From assembly GCF_016864555.1 (NCBI RefSeq), contig NZ_CP044011.1, forward strand, positions 3,429,501-3,493,500: a DNA stretch of 64,000 nucleotides, written 5' to 3'. Numbering within the stretch: position 1 is the stretch's first letter; every line of letters starts with the position of its first letter. Position numbers and translations under genes: made by a program. Shown one piece after another: positions 53,183-62,042 of this stretch. Source of the stretch: Sinorhizobium sp. BG8. Its GTDB lineage: Bacteria; Pseudomonadota; Alphaproteobacteria; Rhizobiales; Rhizobiaceae. The notes beneath the pieces are model-generated. The model was given only the letters and a program-made list of their open reading frames with translations, had not been told where the DNA came from and ran no database searches.

Positions 53183-54052
53183 ATGCGAACCTATAAAGTC
53201 GTCGACGCCTTTTCCAACAGGCCGTTCTTGGGCAATCCTGTCGCCGTCGTGCTCGATGCCGAAGGATTGTCCGATGCCGAGATGCAGGCGATTGCCCGCT
53301 GGACCAACCTGTCCGAGACGACGTTTCTCCTCCCGGCGACGGCACCCGGGGCCGACTACAGGCTACGCATCTTTACGCCCCGGTCCGAGCTTCCGTTTGC
53401 AGGACATCCCACCCTTGGCAGTGCCCATGCGATCATCGAGGCCGGACGCTTCACGCCGCGCGACGGCCTCCTCGTGCAGGAATGCGGCGCCGGACTTGTG
53501 AAGATCGCCGTCGAAGGCCAGGGCGCCGACCGGACGCTGACCTTGTCCCTGCCGCCGGCAAGAAGCAGAACGCTGTCTGGCGACGAGGTCGCAGAACTCG
53601 AGGCGATCCTCGGTCAACCCGTGCTGAAGGACGATGCCCCTGCCCTCATCAATGTCGGGCCTGCATGGGTCGTTGCCGAGCTTGAGAACGCCGAAACGGT
53701 TCTTGGGCTGAAGCCCGACTTCGCCCGATCGGCCGTCTTCGAGAAGAAGCTGGGGGCGACGGGCCTGACGGTGTTCGGCAAGCACCGGGGTGGAGAGGCC
53801 GAGATCGAGGTCCGCTCGTTCGCGCCGTCCTGTGGCGTCGAGGAGGACCCTGTGTGCGGCAGCGGCAACGGGAGCGTCGCGGTCTTCCGGTCAAGTCACC
53901 GGATGCCGTCGGCCGAAGGTTTCAGCTATGTCGCATCGCAAGGCCAGCAAGTGGGCCGTGACGGTCGCATCTTCATCGCTGTCGACGATCGCGGCGGCGT
54001 CACCGTCGGCGGCAAGTGCGTGACCTGTGTGGAAGGGCAGTTGGTCTACTAG
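53183..54052 (+). CDS. PhzF family isomerase/epimerase-like protein
   Basis: A 289-residue protein of the PhzF fold: MRTYKVVDAFSNRPFLGNPVAVV start, active-site Glu in WTNLSETTFLLP, PFAGHPTLGSAHAI, and EEDPVCGSGNGSVAVF in the second half. PhzF members isomerise or epimerise ketone/diene compounds; the substrate is not evident from the neighbours. Its length matches the family and no phenazine genes are present. Confidence 0.9.
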   Translation: MRTYKVVDAFSNRPFLGNPVAVVLDAEGLSDAEMQAIARWTNLSETTFLLPATAPGADYRLRIFTPRSELPFAGHPTLGSAHAIIEAGRFTPRDGLLVQECGAGLVKIAVEGQGADRTLTLSLPPARSRTLSGDEVAELEAILGQPVLKDDAPALINVGPAWVVAELENAETVLGLKPDFARSAVFEKKLGATGLTVFGKHRGGEAEIEVRSFAPSCGVEEDPVCGSGNGSVAVFRSSHRMPSAEGFSYVASQGQQVGRDGRIFIAVDDRGGVTVGGKCVTCVEGQLVY

Positions 54053-54514
54053 AGGTCCCTCCCATAAAGGGCCGATGTCGCAAGTTCCGTGATCCCCGGT
54101 CTCCAGGGCAGATCGCAGCTCTATTGGAAGTGGTTCAGCCTCGCTGAGAAACAGTTTTTGCGACTGCGGGTGCTGCTGCATCCGACACGCGCGGCAAGCC
54201 AAGGCCCGATGACCGCCGGGCGGAGAGCGGCATCGTCCATACCAGAAATACGGCGCCGCCCTCACGTCCAAGAGCCAAGAACGACGCTCTTCGATCCGCT
54301 GGTCCGCGTCACGCCCTCCCTCGACCGCGATAGCAACGCCGTCGAGGGCATATTCGGACAGCGCGAGGACCTCCGCCCATAGCCACCCGGTGCGATCGAT
54401 CAGCGACAGACGTCCTTGCAAACGTCTTCCCCGCCGCCACCGTCACCGACCGGCTATGAGTCAGGGCACGAATTCACGTCAGGCAGCCAGACGAGAGCAC
54501 ACTCTCTCTTGCTC
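54053..54514. other. 462-base region without a recognisable gene
   Basis: Frames exist on both strands (for example + 54089-54382 and - up to 54421), but none has a family motif and both carry mixed low-quality composition. It might be a decayed coding sequence; I cannot name it. Confidence 0.4.
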
Positions 54515-54946
54515 TCACTTGGCGGAGCCAAGCAAATAGCCGCCGTCCCAGTGCCAGATCTGCTTGTCGTCGACCGTGACCTTGACGATCGCCTGGAACC
54601 CGGCAAGCTTCCCGCTGCCGGCATGGAACGCACAGGTTCCGAACGGCGGGCTGGCCGTGTCGTAGGTGACGCAGTACCCGACCGCCGAGTCGCCGTTTCC
54701 AACGGCAATGATCGCCGAGCTGCTGCCGAAATAGGGACTGCCGGTCACCGGCCCGTAGTAGAGGATCTTGGTGCCCGCCGGGATTGCCGCGAGGCTCGAT
54801 TCCGTAATCGTGCAGAAGCTCGGCGTTTCGCCGGTGTACTGGCTGCATTCCTTGGAGATCTTGAGTGGTTGCATTTCCGGCGCAGCGAACGTCACGGACG
54901 TTAGTGCCAGGATGGCGCCCGCTGACATGATCAACAGTCTGCTCAT
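54515..54946 (-). CDS. secreted hypothetical protein with four cysteines
   Basis: A 143-residue protein with a clean signal peptide (MSAGAILALTSVTFAAPEM) and a mature part with paired cysteines (KECSQY, PSFCTI, GYCVTY, GTCAFH), suggesting two disulfides and a beta-rich fold (SAIIAVGNGDSAVGYC, KVTVDDKQIWHWDGGYLL). I do not recognise a family with confidence; it has the look of small secreted allene-oxide-cyclase-like or related proteins. It stands alone. Confidence 0.7.
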   Translation of the reverse strand: MSRLLIMSAGAILALTSVTFAAPEMQPLKISKECSQYTGETPSFCTITESSLAAIPAGTKILYYGPVTGSPYFGSSSAIIAVGNGDSAVGYCVTYDTASPPFGTCAFHAGSGKLAGFQAIVKVTVDDKQIWHWDGGYLLGSAK

Positions 54947-55269
54947 TGCCTACTCCCTCCGGTCGAATTGAAGCGCGGGATTCTACTCGCTTCCCTCCCT
55001 CCGAGCAACTCGCCGTTGAGTGTCTTTCTGCTAATGGATTGCCGTCCGCCTCGCAGCCACCGGACTACATCTGTACTGCCCCTGTGGAGCCCTGTGGACC
55101 GTAAACGCCAGGCGATCTTCCCTGACGGGGATCGTGGTCCGTGACCACTTTAATGAGGCAGTCTCGGGCGCGGTGGACCGCTAGGCATTGAACGATGATC
55201 AACGGAAGCACATGGCGCCGTTGATCGTCGGCCAGCCGGAAAAACCGTCTCGACCGCCCGAAACATCGT
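54947..55269. other. 323-base intergenic region with a possible IS5-family remnant
   Basis: No intact gene. The + strand at 55188-55262 can be read as a degenerate transposase N-terminus (see the separate feature). Otherwise nothing recognised; composition is GC-rich like the rest. Confidence 0.4.
55188..55262 (+). mobile_element. possible degenerate IS5-family transposase N-terminus
   Basis: In one + frame the segment reads LNDDQRKHMAPLIVGQPEKP and then SR, close in spacing to the LTDxQWxxMAPLLPGxPxxPGR start of IS5-family transposases. It is short, lacks the tryptophan and continues into non-homologous sequence, so it would be a relic. Confidence 0.3.
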
Positions 55270-55983
55270 CTACCAGCGGCTCAGGAACTGGAGGTCCCGG
55301 AGCACGAAATCCGGGTCCGTGCCTGCCCAACGCAGGCATACTGAGGTGCGATCACGCGGGCCGATAGATCTGCGCCACCGATCCCCCGGAAAGGCTTTTG
55401 AGCTCACCAGTTCGAGGCGTCTTGGCAAGACGACGTCGGAGAAGATCGGCAAGCCCCTGCCTAGGACAACCGGGTGCACCAGCAGGGCAAATTGATCGAC
55501 CAGTTCCTCGGCGATGAGACTGCGCGCAAAGGCGGCGCCGCCGTGGGCGATGATCGGCTTGCCGTCCCGGATCTTCAGCCTGGCGATTTCGTCGGCCAGA
55601 TCACCGCTGGCCACATAGGCATCCCCCCAGCTTTCCGCCCCGGGCTGCAGCCGTCCCGATTGGCCGCTTGCCCCACTGACGTTGGCGTCTTCGATCCCCG
55701 TGGCCGCTCCCGCCACCTTCAGCACCGCCGGCCCCTGACTTGAGAAGACCGCTTTGGGAATCTGGTTCATCGGGGGCGCGAACACGCCGGTGGAGGTTGG
55801 CCAGAAGGCGGCCATATCCTGGAAGGTGCGGCTGCCCATGATGTGGAGGCTCGCGTTCCGCACGGTCTGAAGCTTCCAGGCAAAAGCCTCCTGGTCGCCA
55901 TCGAATATCCATTCGACCTCGCCCTCGGGACCGCTGACAAAGCCGTCGAGCGACATGTGCATCGTCAGGATCAACTCTCTCAT
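55270..55983 (-). CDS. RibD C-terminal-domain dihydrofolate reductase family protein
   Basis: NAD(P)H-dependent reductase of the RibD_C class. The 237-residue product as read begins MRELILTMHMSLDGFVSG, with a conserved IMGSRTFQDMAAFW and PIIAHGGAAFARSLI. Its C-terminus is probably wrong: one base seems to be missing in the C-run at 55383-55387 (G-run on the coding strand). With it restored, the protein ends GGSVAQIYRPA with a stop at 55352, the usual family ending, instead of reading on to 55270 with 48 or so unrelated residues. AGGAGG precedes the ATG at 55983. Confidence 0.82.
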   Translation of the reverse strand: MRELILTMHMSLDGFVSGPEGEVEWIFDGDQEAFAWKLQTVRNASLHIMGSRTFQDMAAFWPTSTGVFAPPMNQIPKAVFSSQGPAVLKVAGAATGIEDANVSGASGQSGRLQPGAESWGDAYVASGDLADEIARLKIRDGKPIIAHGGAAFARSLIAEELVDQFALLVHPVVLGRGLPIFSDVVLPRRLELVSSKAFPGDRWRRSIGPRDRTSVCLRWAGTDPDFVLRDLQFLSRW

Positions 55984-56935
55984 CGCTTCCTCCTCGCACT
56001 GGCCCCGACCCAAGGACGGCTCAGGTCAATCGGTTCCGACAAAGCGCATCCGCAAATCCCGGAAAATCAGGAAGAATCGACTCCCAGCCACGGGATCGGC
56101 CTGTACGGGACGACCGGAATTGCCGGTTGAGCGCGCCGCGCCCGGACACACACTTGGACATATCTTGCCGGCCTTGCTCCGGCACCCTCAGCCAAAACGC
56201 GGAAGTGAGCCAGGTATGACACGCCCCGCTGGCGGCGGAAGGTGCAGAATGACGCCGCGATTTTCCCCGCCTCTGGCGGTCGTGCCATCATTCTGTGGTC
56301 CCGCCGCGGATACACCGCGAGGCGTCGCGGCGAGGCGGGACCGGCGCCGGATCTGGCAGGAGGACGCAAGCCTGCAAGGTCCGGGGTTCGTGACAATGGG
56401 TCTCCTCCGGCGACACGGGGTGCGGACAGGGGCGATGGCGTCGGACCGGCCTTGCTCCCCCGCCCCCACATGAGCGCCGGGCGTGCCGAACGAGGCACAC
56501 AGGATGTACCGGACCGGTCGGTCTCGTCGGATTTCGTCCGCCGGGCTTCCGGATAAGCCGACGGCAAGGGTCGCCCGGCTCCGGTCATCGCAGATGGACC
56601 GCCGTCATGGGCAGAAACCGCCGAACGGGGTGCTGAAAGGTGCCATTTGATTTTTTTGTTCTGCGAGGCGGCTTCCAGCGCCCCGTCCGATCCCTGCGGC
56701 GAAAGGGTTGGAGACATGGCAGTCATGACACGGGCCGAGGGGCGTCGCGTGGATGCGGGCGTTCGAGCAGATTTTCGGCCGGGGACATCAGGCGCCCCCG
56801 CCGGAGAAAAGTGTCCCGCCCCTCCGAGGCCACCCCATCACCGGCGACGTGCCGCTTGGTCCCGCGGCACGCCGGAAATTTCAGGACCGTTCGATCGGTC
56901 ACGCTCCGGCACCCTGCCGGAGGCAACAAGGGAGA
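55984..56935. other. 952-base region without a recognisable gene
   Basis: Both strands hold open frames (for example - 56067-56726), but they are Arg/Pro/Ser-rich and show no family motif, as expected for shadow frames in GC-rich DNA. A run of seven T at about 56650 follows CCGCCGAACGGGG, possibly a weak terminator on the + strand. It may contain decayed sequence. Confidence 0.45.
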
Positions 56936-58355
56936 TCAGGGAAGTTGGGGGCTCCGGTCGAGGAAATCGGTATGCGCCTCGTAGGCCGCCGCCATTCTCA
57001 GTACCGTCAGGTCGTCCCTCGGACGGCCGATGATCTGGATGCCGGTAGGCAGTCCGCCGCTCCCGAACCCCGCCGGCATGGCGGCCGCGGGAAGCCCTGC
57101 CATGGTCGGGCCGATCACCACCTCCATCCAGCGGTGATAGGTGTCCATCGCCCGCCCCGCGACCTCCGTCGGCCAGTGGAGCGAGACGTCGAAGGGGAAC
57201 ACCTGGGCAGCGGGCAGGACGAGGAAATCGTAGCGGTCGAACAGCGCCGTCACATATCGATACCAGTCGCTGCGCACCAGAGAGGCGGCATGAACTTCAG
57301 CCGCCGAGAGCGCCTGTCCGTTCTCGATCTCCCAGATCATTTCCGGCTTCATCCTGTCGCGCTTCGAGGGGTCCGCGTAATCAGCCCCTGGCCGTTGGCG
57401 ACGAGGAAATGCCGGAGTACCCTCCAGGCCTGCCAGAGCCGGTCCATGTCGAATCCCGGGGCACTTCTTCAATCACCAGTCCCATTCCTGCGAGGACGCC
57501 GAGCGCGCTCTCGCAGAGTTCAAGCACGCCCGGTTCGAAAGGGAGGTAGCCGTGGTAGTCCCCGAGCCAGCCGATCCGCGCGCCGGCGAAATCGGAAAGC
57601 GGGCCGAGCGTCAGATCCTCGTCGTCGAGCGACAGCGGATCGCGAAAATCGTATCCCGCCTGTGTCTGAAGGAGGGCCGCGACGTCCTCCACCCGCCGCC
57701 CCATCGGTCCCGTCACGGAAAACTGCCCGAGATAGAGCTCGTTGCCGAGCGCCGGCACACGCCCGAAGGTGGGCCGGAAGCCGATGACGTTGTTGAAGGC
57801 CGCGGGATTGCGCAGCGATCCCATCATGTCGCTGCCGTCGGCGAGCGGAACGAGGCCGGCGGCGATCGCCGCAGCCGCCCCGCCGCTCGATCCGCCGGCG
57901 CTCCTCGAGAGATCGTACGGGTTGCGCGTGGCGCCGAAGACGGAATTGTAGGTGTGGGAGCCGAGCCCCATCTCCGGCGCGTTGGACTTGCCGATGAAGA
58001 TCGCGCCCGCCGCCCGGATGCGCTCGACATGGATGTCGTCGAAGTCGGGCACGAAGTCGGCATAGTTCATCGAACCGAAGGTACAGGGAAGGCCCTTCGC
58101 CTCGGAGAGGTCCTTGATGGCGAAGGGAAAACCATGCATCCACCCGCGGGACCGGCCCGCGGCGAGTTCCCGGTCCGCCTGATCCGCCTCGGTGAGGAGC
58201 GCCTTCGGCTCCCTGAGGCTGACCAGCGCATTGATTGCGGGATTGACGGTGTCGATCCGCGAGAGATAGGCCTCCATCGTCGCGCGGCAGGAGACGCTGC
58301 GGGCGTGGATGGCCGCCGAAAGCTGCAAGGCGGATAGGCTGGTGATATCCTTCAT
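56936..58355 (-). pseudogene. amidase (amidase-signature family), frame-broken twice
   Basis: The gene begins at an ATG at 58355 (MKDITSLSALQLS), with the amidase-signature triad region AIKDLSEAKG and GGSSGGAAAAIAAG, and continues to EEVP. Two one-base deletions follow: in G-run 57458-57461 and C-run 57385-57388 (+ strand coordinates). Repairing both gives GFDMDRLWQAWRVLRHFLVANGQG, then ADYADPSKRDRMKPEM, and on to the normal C-terminus at 56936. The intact product would be about 470 residues. The defect may be a sequence error; otherwise the gene is inactive. Substrate unknown. Confidence 0.85.
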
Positions 58356-58416
58356 GGCCGGTTCCCTGATGTTGTTGACTGGACCTACCAGCCGCCCCTT
58401 GCAGGCGCCAGTCCCT

Positions 58417-58908
58417 TCAGCCTGTCGCCCCCTGGCGCGCATAGGAGAAAACGAAGAGAGCGAGTGCCGCAAGGGCCGAGAGCGTGCGGACATGGTTCCA
58501 GCCGGTCCACGCGGTCAGGTAGCGTTCCCAGAGCGCGACGCTTCCCCGCGACAGTGGGTCTGCCGCCGCCAGCGCATCGTTCAGCGGCACGTTGAAGACC
58601 ATCGTCACGCCGATGGTGCCGGCAAGGTAGAAGATGCCGGCGGCGGCTGCGAACCAGAGCGCGGATCCGCCATGCATGGCCGCAAGGACGATGAGCGCCA
58701 CGGAAAGCAGCGCTGTCCCCATAAAGACGGCAAGGAACCACGGATTGAGGATCACCACGTTGATCGCGTTCATCGCCGCGATCCCGTCAGCGGGCGCAAG
58801 CCGCGCGAAAGCGGCCATGATGCAGACGGAGAAGATGAAGAAGAGCCCCGCGTTGAGACCCGCGCCAAGTGCTGCAAGGAAGGTCACAGTCCCGATCATC
58901 GTCGCCAC
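58417..58908 (-). CDS. DUF1772 (anthrone-oxygenase-like) membrane protein
   Basis: A small polytopic membrane protein of about 163 residues with four hydrophobic segments and the DUF1772 pattern (GLFFIFSVCIMAAFARL, AINVVILNPWFLAVFMG, VPLNDALA). A GTG at 58908 has GGAGGA at good spacing; the ATG at 58899 is the alternative. The family includes anthrone oxygenase-like proteins, but the role in bacteria is mostly unknown. It lies 61 bases upstream of the amidase on the same strand. Confidence 0.8.
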   Translation of the reverse strand: MATMIGTVTFLAALGAGLNAGLFFIFSVCIMAAFARLAPADGIAAMNAINVVILNPWFLAVFMGTALLSVALIVLAAMHGGSALWFAAAAGIFYLAGTIGVTMVFNVPLNDALAAADPLSRGSVALWERYLTAWTGWNHVRTLSALAALALFVFSYARQGATG

Positions 58909-59187
58909 GCGGCATCCTCCCCGCTCGCTGCCCCGCGTATTTCGCGCGAGCGCCGGGAGTGTGGCAAGAGCCAATCGTGCAAGGGGCCCGACCGTACTGT
59001 GACAGCCATCACTGACAATTGACCATGGCCGGTATTGGGGCCACTTGCGACTATGCTACATTAGAGGACTGCGCGCCGAAGCGACGCGCAAGTCGCTGGA
59101 ATGGCTTGGATCGGCCTGTCAAAAGGCACTCAAACCGATCGCGGACTGGCCGCCTCGTGCTGCCCGGGCCGGGAAAAGGAGGCATCG

Positions 59188-59985
59188 ATGCTGACCGCGC
59201 TCGCGCTCTTAGTTGGCTTGACGGCATCAGGCCAGGGCACCACGGCAGCGGCCACGGATGGCCTGCCTGTCGACGTCGAACTGGTCCTTGCAGTCGATGT
59301 CTCGGGGTCGATGGATATCGAGGAAGCCGAAATCCAGCGCGCGGGCTACGTCGAGGCCCTGACCCATCCGGAATTCCTCGCCGCCGTCAAGGAGGGCGTG
59401 AACGGGCGCATCGCGATCAGCTATTTCGAGTGGGCCGGCACCGTCAACGACTCGTCCTTCATTCCCTGGCAAACGATCTCCTCGGCCGGCCAGGCCGCGT
59501 CGTTTGCGGCAAAGCTCGCCGCCCGCCCGATCGCGTCCCGCCGGGGCACCTCGCTCTCGGCGGCGATCGCCTACGGCTCCGGGCTCTTCGCCGGCAACGG
59601 CTACGAGGGCATGCGCCGGGTCATCGACGTGTCGGGCGACGGACCCAACAATTTCGGAGCGCCCGTTACCCCGGCCCGCGATGCCGCCACCGCGCTCGGC
59701 ATCGTGATCAACGGTCTGGCGATCACCATCCGGCCATCGAGCGCCTACGGGCCGCTCGACGAATACTATGCCGCCTGCGTCATCGGCGGCCCCGGAGCCT
59801 TCGTTCTGGCCGTGCAGGAACCGGAGGATTTCGCGATCGCCATCCGCCGCAAGCTGATCATAGAGGTCAGCGGGCGCGATGCTCCCGCCCGGCTGCTTCG
59901 GGCCTCGGACCGGACGGACTGCCTGATCGGGGAAAAACTCCGCCCCGGCTTCTCGGAGCGCTACTATCCCGAACTCGATAAGTAA
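59188..59985 (+). CDS. DUF1194 secreted von Willebrand A-like protein
   Basis: A 265-residue protein with a signal peptide (about 1-22) and a VWA-type fold: VDVELVLAVDVSGSMD (MIDAS motif DVSGS), then RRGTSLSAAI and DVSGDGPNNFG. DUF1194 proteins are alphaproteobacterial; their role is unknown, but the intact MIDAS suggests metal-dependent ligand binding in the periplasm. The ATG at 59188 follows AAAGGAGG; an ATG at 59101 would hide the signal peptide. Confidence 0.87.
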   Translation: MLTALALLVGLTASGQGTTAAATDGLPVDVELVLAVDVSGSMDIEEAEIQRAGYVEALTHPEFLAAVKEGVNGRIAISYFEWAGTVNDSSFIPWQTISSAGQAASFAAKLAARPIASRRGTSLSAAIAYGSGLFAGNGYEGMRRVIDVSGDGPNNFGAPVTPARDAATALGIVINGLAITIRPSSAYGPLDEYYAACVIGGPGAFVLAVQEPEDFAIAIRRKLIIEVSGRDAPARLLRASDRTDCLIGEKLRPGFSERYYPELDK

Positions 59986-60092
59986 CCTGATTCCCCCTGT
60001 TCCGCGCGAAACAGCGGTGCCTCTCCTTTCATGGGACATTCGGCACATGGGATGGACGTCTCCATCCTCGAAACGCCCCAGAGGAGAACACC

Positions 60093-60347
60093 GTGCGCAA
60101 GATCATCCTGTCCGCCGTCGTCGCCATCGCCGCAGCCACATCCTTTGCCGCTCCCTCGCAGGCGGCCCGCATCTACATCGGCTACGGCGGCGGCGGTCAT
60201 CATCATCATCATCACCACCCTCGTCACCATCACCACGGCGGATACATCCAGATCTACGACAGCTACAGCAGCTGCCTCTGGAAGAAGGTCCGCCGCTACG
60301 ACGCCTGGGGCAACCTCGTGATCAAGCGCGTGCGCATCTGCGCCTAG
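60093..60347 (+). CDS. small secreted His-rich protein
   Basis: An 84-residue protein with a signal peptide (ILSAVVAIAAATSFA, cleaved about at residue 22-25), a Gly-rich segment, then seven His, PR and four His (residues about 36-48), and a C-terminal part with two cysteines (SSCLWKKVRRYD, RICA) that could form a disulfide. The His run suggests binding of Ni, Cu or Zn in the periplasm. A strong terminator follows. No family recognised. Confidence 0.78.
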   Translation: MRKIILSAVVAIAAATSFAAPSQAARIYIGYGGGGHHHHHHHPRHHHHGGYIQIYDSYSSCLWKKVRRYDAWGNLVIKRVRICA

Positions 60348-60378
60348 TTTCCTGCCAACGCACCATGGAGCCTCTCGG

Positions 60379-60405
60379 ACCCGGTCGCCCTGCGGCCGGG
60401 TTTTT
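60379..60405 (+). terminator. terminator after the His-rich gene
   Basis: Stem ACCCGG / CCGGGT with an 11-base loop, followed by TTTTTCTTT: a classic intrinsic terminator. Confidence 0.8.
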
Positions 60406-60569
60406 CTTTGCGTTCGCGGCATCCGTACGCGCTGCTTCAATTGCCCGTCTCAAGCGTCCGTATCCGTTGGGGAATTTGCCGAATTCCCTTCCCTGCAACT
60501 CTTTGCCGGCAGGAAGGCAGAACGCCTCTTAGACGCAACCTATTCCTTTTTAATGGAAAATGTGCTTTA

Positions 60570-60585
60570 ATTGAATGAACGTTCA
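60570..60585. promoter_or_regulatory. TetR/BetI-like operator upstream of the Rieske gene
   Basis: ATTGAATGAACGTTCA, containing the perfect palindrome TGAACGTTCA (60576-60585). It matches the site at 63553-63568 in 14 of 16 positions and lies 20 bases upstream of the Rieske ATG. Confidence 0.6.
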
Positions 60586-60604
60586 GCAAAATATGGGGTT
60601 ACCT

Positions 60605-61816
60605 ATGAACGAAATGGCCCGCGATATCAGCATCCCGAACGACTGGGATCGCAGCGGACTGCCAGGCTGGTGCTATCACAGCGCAGCCCTGCTCGATCTC
60701 GAGAAGCAGCACCTGTTCCGCGAACACTGGCAGATTGCATGCCATGTCTCCGACGTGCCCGAACCCGGAAACTACATCACGATGGATTTCGTCGGCGATC
60801 GCGCGCTGATCCTGCGCGGACAGGACGGCGAGGTGCGCGCATTCCACAACATCTGCCGGCACCGCGGATCACGTCTCGTCGCCGACGCCAGCGGGAAGTG
60901 CCGGAACGCCCTCGTCTGTCCGTTCCATGGCTGGGTCTACAATCTCGACGGCACCCTTCGCGGCGCCGCCCGGCCGCGCTCCTTCCCGCCGCTCGACAAG
61001 AACGAATTCGCGCTGAAGCCCATCGAGTGCGAGGTCTGGCAGGGCCTCGTGTTCATCCGGCTGGCGCCCGGCCCGCAGCCGTCCGTTGCCGAACTGATGA
61101 AACCGTTCGAGGAGGAACTGTCGTTCTACAGCCCGACCGAGATGGTGCCCACCGCCGACATCTGGACTCACGAGACGCCGGTCAACTGGAAGTCCGTGCG
61201 CGACGTCGACAACGAGGGCTACCATGTTGCGATGGCTCATCCGGCGCTGCAGGACCTCTATGGCTCGACCTACTACGACGAACCCTTCGTCAACGGCCTC
61301 TGCCGTTCCTTCGCCACCTACAATCCTCATGCCGGGCGGCGGTGGAGCGTGCGCCAGTACGTAAAGATAGCGCCCGAGAACAAGGCCCTTCCCGAACATC
61401 TGAGGAAGGCGTGGATCTACTACGGGATATTCCCCAACGCGGTCATCGCCGTAACCCCGGAGACGATGCAGTTCTATCAGGAGTTCCCCCTCTCCGTCGG
61501 ACGGACGATGCTGCGCGGGGCGATCTACCGTCACCGTGACGAGAGCCGGGAGCAGCGCGCGGCACGCTACCTCGCCTTCCGCATCGACCGCGATACGCAG
61601 GCAGAAGACGTGCAGCTGACCGTCTGGTCGAACGAGGCCATGACGTCGAATGCCTTCGCCGGATTCTACCTGTCGGACCTCGAATATGGCGTGCGCACCC
61701 ATCACGACCACCTTCGCGACGTTCTGCCCGTCGTGAACGAGGAGAAGGCACCCGAAGAGAAGGACATGGCCGCGCGCAACGATCAGATGCGCCGGGAAAG
61801 ACAACCAGAAGCCTGA
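60605..61816 (+). CDS. Rieske-type oxygenase alpha subunit (quaternary-amine type)
   Basis: Rieske non-heme iron oxygenase, 403 residues. The [2Fe-2S] site is Cys84/His86 and Cys105/His108 (CRHRG, CPFHGW); the catalytic iron site is NEGYHVAMAH with His207 and His212. The residue three places before the first His is Glu204 instead of the Asp of classic ring-hydroxylating dioxygenases; choline, betaine and carnitine oxygenases carry Glu there. So an N-demethylase or oxygenase of a quaternary amine is the best guess, without proof. I start at the ATG at 60605; an ATG at 60575 overlaps the operator. No reductase is adjacent. Confidence 0.85.
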   Translation: MNEMARDISIPNDWDRSGLPGWCYHSAALLDLEKQHLFREHWQIACHVSDVPEPGNYITMDFVGDRALILRGQDGEVRAFHNICRHRGSRLVADASGKCRNALVCPFHGWVYNLDGTLRGAARPRSFPPLDKNEFALKPIECEVWQGLVFIRLAPGPQPSVAELMKPFEEELSFYSPTEMVPTADIWTHETPVNWKSVRDVDNEGYHVAMAHPALQDLYGSTYYDEPFVNGLCRSFATYNPHAGRRWSVRQYVKIAPENKALPEHLRKAWIYYGIFPNAVIAVTPETMQFYQEFPLSVGRTMLRGAIYRHRDESREQRAARYLAFRIDRDTQAEDVQLTVWSNEAMTSNAFAGFYLSDLEYGVRTHHDHLRDVLPVVNEEKAPEEKDMAARNDQMRRERQPEA

Positions 61817-61944
61817 GCCGTCGACAAGGGTGCGGAGCCGCTTACGAAGTTGCTTCGCCCCCAGGCCGGCCCTGGTCACCGGATCGGGAGAATCCCAAGA
61901 GCCCCGACCACTCCCCCAGAACGAAAAGCACCACAAAGACAGAC

Positions 61945-61977
61945 GAGGCCGGAACATCATGACAATGTTCCGGCCTC
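61945..61977. terminator. bidirectional terminator between Rieske and aminotransferase genes
   Basis: Perfect 13-bp inverted repeat (GAGGCCGGAACAT / ATGTTCCGGCCTC) with a 7-base loop between two converging genes. Confidence 0.75.
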
Positions 61978-62042
61978 TCAACGTACAAGGGCGGCCGTCC
62001 CGTACCGAACGACCGCCCGGAATTCGCCCTGCCCTCGTCGGC

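Noticed and set aside
53891-54421. Open frame on the - strand overlapping the end of the phzF gene
   Set aside because: Mixed composition, no motif, overlaps a clear gene; treated as non-coding.
56067-56726. 219-codon - strand frame in the 952-base gap
   Set aside because: Ser/Arg/Pro-rich without any recognisable segment or plausible ribosome site.
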